Source of the DNA: Pelagibacteraceae bacterium TMED259
GTDB lineage: Bacteria > Pseudomonadota > Alphaproteobacteria > HIMB59
Assembly: GCA_002169365.1 (NCBI GenBank)
Contig: NHLE01000025.1
Location: 5,219-10,914, forward strand
Direction: 5' to 3'
DNA: 5,696 bases
Shown: positions 5,695 through 5,696 of the stretch, piece after piece
Layout: every line of letters begins with the position of its first letter
Numbering within the stretch: position 1 is the stretch's first letter
Program-made: the position numbers and the translations under genes
Notes under the pieces: generated by a model
The model's input: the letters and a program-made list of their open reading frames with translations, nothing else
The model's database searches: none
What the model was told of the DNA's origin: nothing

Positions 5695-5696
5695 GA

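Larger units (their letters stand above)
4868..5696. other. Long gene-free, extremely AT-rich region
   Basis: Stops occur frequently in all six frames; the longest start-to-stop frames I traced by eye on the plus strand are 13, 19 and 26 codons. No tRNA T-loop (GTTCGAATCC-like), tmRNA, RNase P or SRP RNA core motif is visible. Composition falls to about 14% G+C over 5521-5640. Visible contents are several inverted repeats (listed separately), a T-rich stretch with repeated CCTTTTT between 5229 and 5290, and short direct repeats: AGTGAA twice at 5045-5056, CAATAAATT at 5443 and 5495, and AAAAGGAT at 5481 and 5517. It may hold the promoter and leader of a gene beyond the window, an unrecognised small RNA, or decayed sequence. 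The contrast with the overlapping genes upstream is strong. Confidence 0.75.

Noticed and set aside
4868..5696. tRNA, tmRNA, RNase P RNA, SRP RNA or known riboswitch in the tail
   Set aside because: None of the core motifs I know (T-loop, RNase P core, SRP GGAAGC tetraloop region, glycine-riboswitch core) is visible. A covariance-model search would be decisive.
4868..5696. CRISPR array or insertion sequence
   Set aside because: No regularly spaced repeats of 20 bases or more, no transposase fragment and no terminal repeats with target duplication.

Overview
The window looks like a piece of a very AT-rich, streamlined alphaproteobacterial genome. The evidence is the gene order thymidylate kinase, DNA polymerase III delta-prime, methionyl-tRNA synthetase, TatD-family hydrolase, PhnP-like metallo-beta-lactamase-fold hydrolase, which is a familiar alphaproteobacterial housekeeping string. 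The MetRS also carries the zinc-ligand-free insertion usual in that class, and the genes are short and overlap or nearly abut. A SAR11/HIMB59-like marine lineage is my best guess; an AT-rich Rickettsiales-type genome cannot be excluded from sequence alone.

Layout. Positions 25-4457 hold five plus-strand genes with almost no space between them: tmk and holB overlap by 19 bases, holB and metG by 11, metG and tatD are 6 bases apart, and tatD and the MBL gene overlap by 13. They are very probably one transcription unit. Most starts lack a convincing Shine-Dalgarno sequence. Positions 4458-4554 form a short convergent spacer. A small minus-strand gene (4555-4812) encodes an 85-residue two-helix membrane protein of unknown function, in a patch clearly richer in G+C than its surroundings (37% over 4561-4800 by my count, against 14% over 5521-5640). 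The remaining 830 or so bases (4868 to the end) hold no credible protein gene or recognisable tRNA or other standard RNA. They do contain several inverted repeats, two of them nested and of mixed composition.

The operon genes serve basic metabolism: dTMP phosphorylation for dTTP supply, clamp loading at the replication fork, charging of tRNA-Met, a TatD-type metal-dependent nuclease/hydrolase, and a PhnP-family phosphodiesterase. Points worth a second look are the reduced delta-prime subunit with no P-loop or zinc module, the TatD HxH motif altered to HxN, the small membrane protein, and the long structured gene-free tail. I do not see a recognisable new defence, mobile or biosynthetic system.
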